Shown: piece after piece, positions 63,099 through 64,000 of the stretch
How positions within the stretch are numbered: position 1 is the stretch's first letter
Layout of the letters: every line of letters starts with the position of its first letter
Source: Blastomonas sp.
GTDB taxonomy: Bacteria; Pseudomonadota; Alphaproteobacteria; Sphingomonadales; Sphingomonadaceae
Assembly: GCF_030373265.1 (NCBI RefSeq)
Contig: NZ_JAUCZC010000016.1
Location: 34,840 to 98,839 of the forward strand
Direction of reading: 5' to 3'
Length of the DNA: 64,000 nucleotides
Program-made: the position numbers and the translations under genes
Notes under the pieces: model-generated
What the model was told of the DNA's origin: nothing
The model's input: only the letters and a program-made list of their open reading frames with translations
The model's database searches: none

Positions 63099-63478
63099 AG
63101 GAAGTTCGCTATCTGATCGATGCTGACAGCGCCATATTTGCTACAACAGCCCAACACCCATCGCTTCGCGCTAGATTAGCCACCCTGTCGCCAGGAGAGA
63201 TCGGGCTATCGGCTATAAGCTATGCGGAGATCGCACTGGGCATCGAGCTTGGAAAGCCGCCGACGCCGAAAGCGCTTGCTGCATTTGTTTCGGTCGTACC
63301 GGTGCAGCCGTTCGACCAGGCTGCGGCGCGCGCCTATGCCGATTTGCCTTTCAAACGCGCGCGTTTCGATCGCTTGCTCGCTGCGCATGCCCTCAGCATC
63401 GGGGCAACGATAGTGACCAACAACGAAGGCGATTTCGCTGACATCCCCGGCCTGAAGGTCGAGAACTGGACCCAATGA
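63095..63478 (+). CDS. vapC: VapC-type PIN-domain toxin ribonuclease
   Basis: A 127-residue PIN-domain nuclease. The acidic metal-binding set is present: Asp9 (YLIDADS), Glu45 (ISYAEIALG), Asp92 ([10 protein letters not shown]) and Asp113 (TNNEGDF). Known VapC enzymes cut tRNA or rRNA when freed from VapB. The start is GTG 63095, overlapping the vapB stop. The gene uses several codons that are rare nearby (ATA three times, AGA, TTA, CTA), a sign of acquisition. Its stop overlaps the trmD ATG. Confidence 0.88.
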   Translation: MKEVRYLIDADSAIFATTAQHPSLRARLATLSPGEIGLSAISYAEIALGIELGKPPTPKALAAFVSVVPVQPFDQAAARAYADLPFKRARFDRLLAAHALSIGATIVTNNEGDFADIPGLKVENWTQ

Positions 63479-64000
63479 CCTTTGCAGCCCAGATCCTCAC
63501 GCTCTACCCTGAGATGTTCCCCGGACCGCTGGGCCACAGCATTGCCGGGCGCGCCCTGTCCGAAGGGCGCTGGTCGCTTGAGGCGATCCAGATCCGCGAC
63601 TTTGCCACCGACAAGCACCGCAGCGTCGATGATACGCCTGCAGGCGGCGGGGCAGGGATGGTGTTGCGCGCCGATGTGCTCGCCAGCGCGGTCGATCATG
63701 CGCTCGAGCGTGCGCCAAAGGCTCCGGTGATCGCGATGACGCCGCGCGGTGCGCCGCTCACCCAGGCGCGGGTGCGGCAGCTTGCGGATGGCCCCGGTGT
63801 GACCATCCTGTGCGGGCGATTCGAGGGCTTTGACGAGCGCCTGTTCGAGGCGCGGCCGATCGAGGAGATTTCGATCGGCGATTTCGTGCTTTCGGGCGGG
63901 GAAACCGGGGCTTTGGTGCTGCTTGATGCTTGCGTTCGGTTGCTCCCCGATGTAATGGGCGCCTCTTCCAGCGGAGACGAAGAATCGTTCGAGAACGGTT
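63475..64000 (+). CDS. trmD: tRNA (guanine-N1)-methyltransferase TrmD (partial)
   Basis: Essential SPOUT methyltransferase making m1G37 in tRNAs, preventing frameshifts. Visible are [18 protein letters not shown] at the start, [21 protein letters not shown], the trefoil-knot motif [12 protein letters not shown], and [21 protein letters not shown]. The frame stays open at the window end (about 175 of roughly 230-250 residues). ATG 63475 overlaps the vapC stop (ATGA), and no strong ribosome-binding site precedes it, so translation probably depends on vapC. rplS is expected next. Confidence 0.95.
   Translation, partial: MTFAAQILTLYPEMFPGPLGHSIAGRALSEGRWSLEAIQIRDFATDKHRSVDDTPAGGGAGMVLRADVLASAVDHALERAPKAPVIAMTPRGAPLTQARVRQLADGPGVTILCGRFEGFDERLFEARPIEEISIGDFVLSGGETGALVLLDACVRLLPDVMGASSSGDEESFENG

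Overview
The window is dense, GC-rich chromosomal DNA from an alphaproteobacterium, most likely a sphingomonad (order Sphingomonadales). The evidence is gene content and order: a MipZ-type division ATPase next to panC, a DivK response regulator beside a DUF3572 gene, the ffh-rpsP-rimM-trmD and dapF-mtaB-ftsY-yciB clusters, a metal-ligand-poor (Asp-type) HemB, a long Ala/Glu tail on ribosomal protein S16, and many palindromic CCCCTCCCC-type intergenic elements. No prophage, insertion sequence, CRISPR array, rRNA or tRNA gene was seen. I find 67 protein genes, two of them cut by the window edges.

Layout. 0-4.4 kb: the end of gspD and then gspE-F-G-H (type II secretion), with a palindromic repeat inserted at the gspG/gspH border. 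4.4-10.7 kb: FMN-dependent L-lactate dehydrogenase, a secreted unknown, a zinc metallopeptidase, a patatin-like lipase, a DUF4893 protein and a secreted M20 amidohydrolase. 10.7-12.9 kb: mipZ and panC (divergent), then a small Sel1-like gene. 12.9-18.5 kb: a leftward set with an S9 peptidase, a FemAB/GNAT-like protein, a glycerophosphodiesterase, RidA, a HAD phosphatase and DUF3572. 18.5-25.3 kb: divK, a thiolase, an ABC-F ATPase, an EF-hand protein and a two-component system. 25.4-33.4 kb: hemB, gamma carbonic anhydrase, a PAS protein, DUF486, purU, an SNase-like protein, an aspartyl protease and an Lhr-like helicase. 33.4-37.2 kb: a valine-catabolic operon (mmsA-VOC-mmsB) divergent from a LysR regulator. 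37.5-42.3 kb: an alcohol dehydrogenase, a secreted M20-like protein and small genes. 42.5-46.9 kb: a POT peptide transporter with two amidohydrolases. 46.9-52.8 kb: NnrU, an aldo/keto reductase with a dicarboxylate symporter, glmM, DUF1272 and a thiD-VOC fusion. 52.9-60 kb: sodB, a STAS-like protein, the yciB-ftsY-mtaB-dapF operon and a GGDEF/EAL protein. 60.2-64 kb: ffh-rpsP-rimM-vapB-vapC-trmD.

The most striking feature is the last region. A VapBC-type toxin-antitoxin pair sits inside the otherwise conserved rpsP-rimM-trmD operon. It begins at the rimM stop codon with a repeated GTATATAC motif, and its toxin stop overlaps the start of the essential tRNA methyltransferase gene trmD. A long hairpin between rpsP and rimM contains the rimM ribosome-binding site. 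Other points worth following are a repeat-derived leader peptide on GspH, a ThiD-glyoxalase-fold fusion, and two secreted hydrolase-family proteins that have lost key metal ligands.

All assignments rest on reading motifs and gene context by eye. No database or structure search was run, so family names of less familiar proteins are recognition-based.
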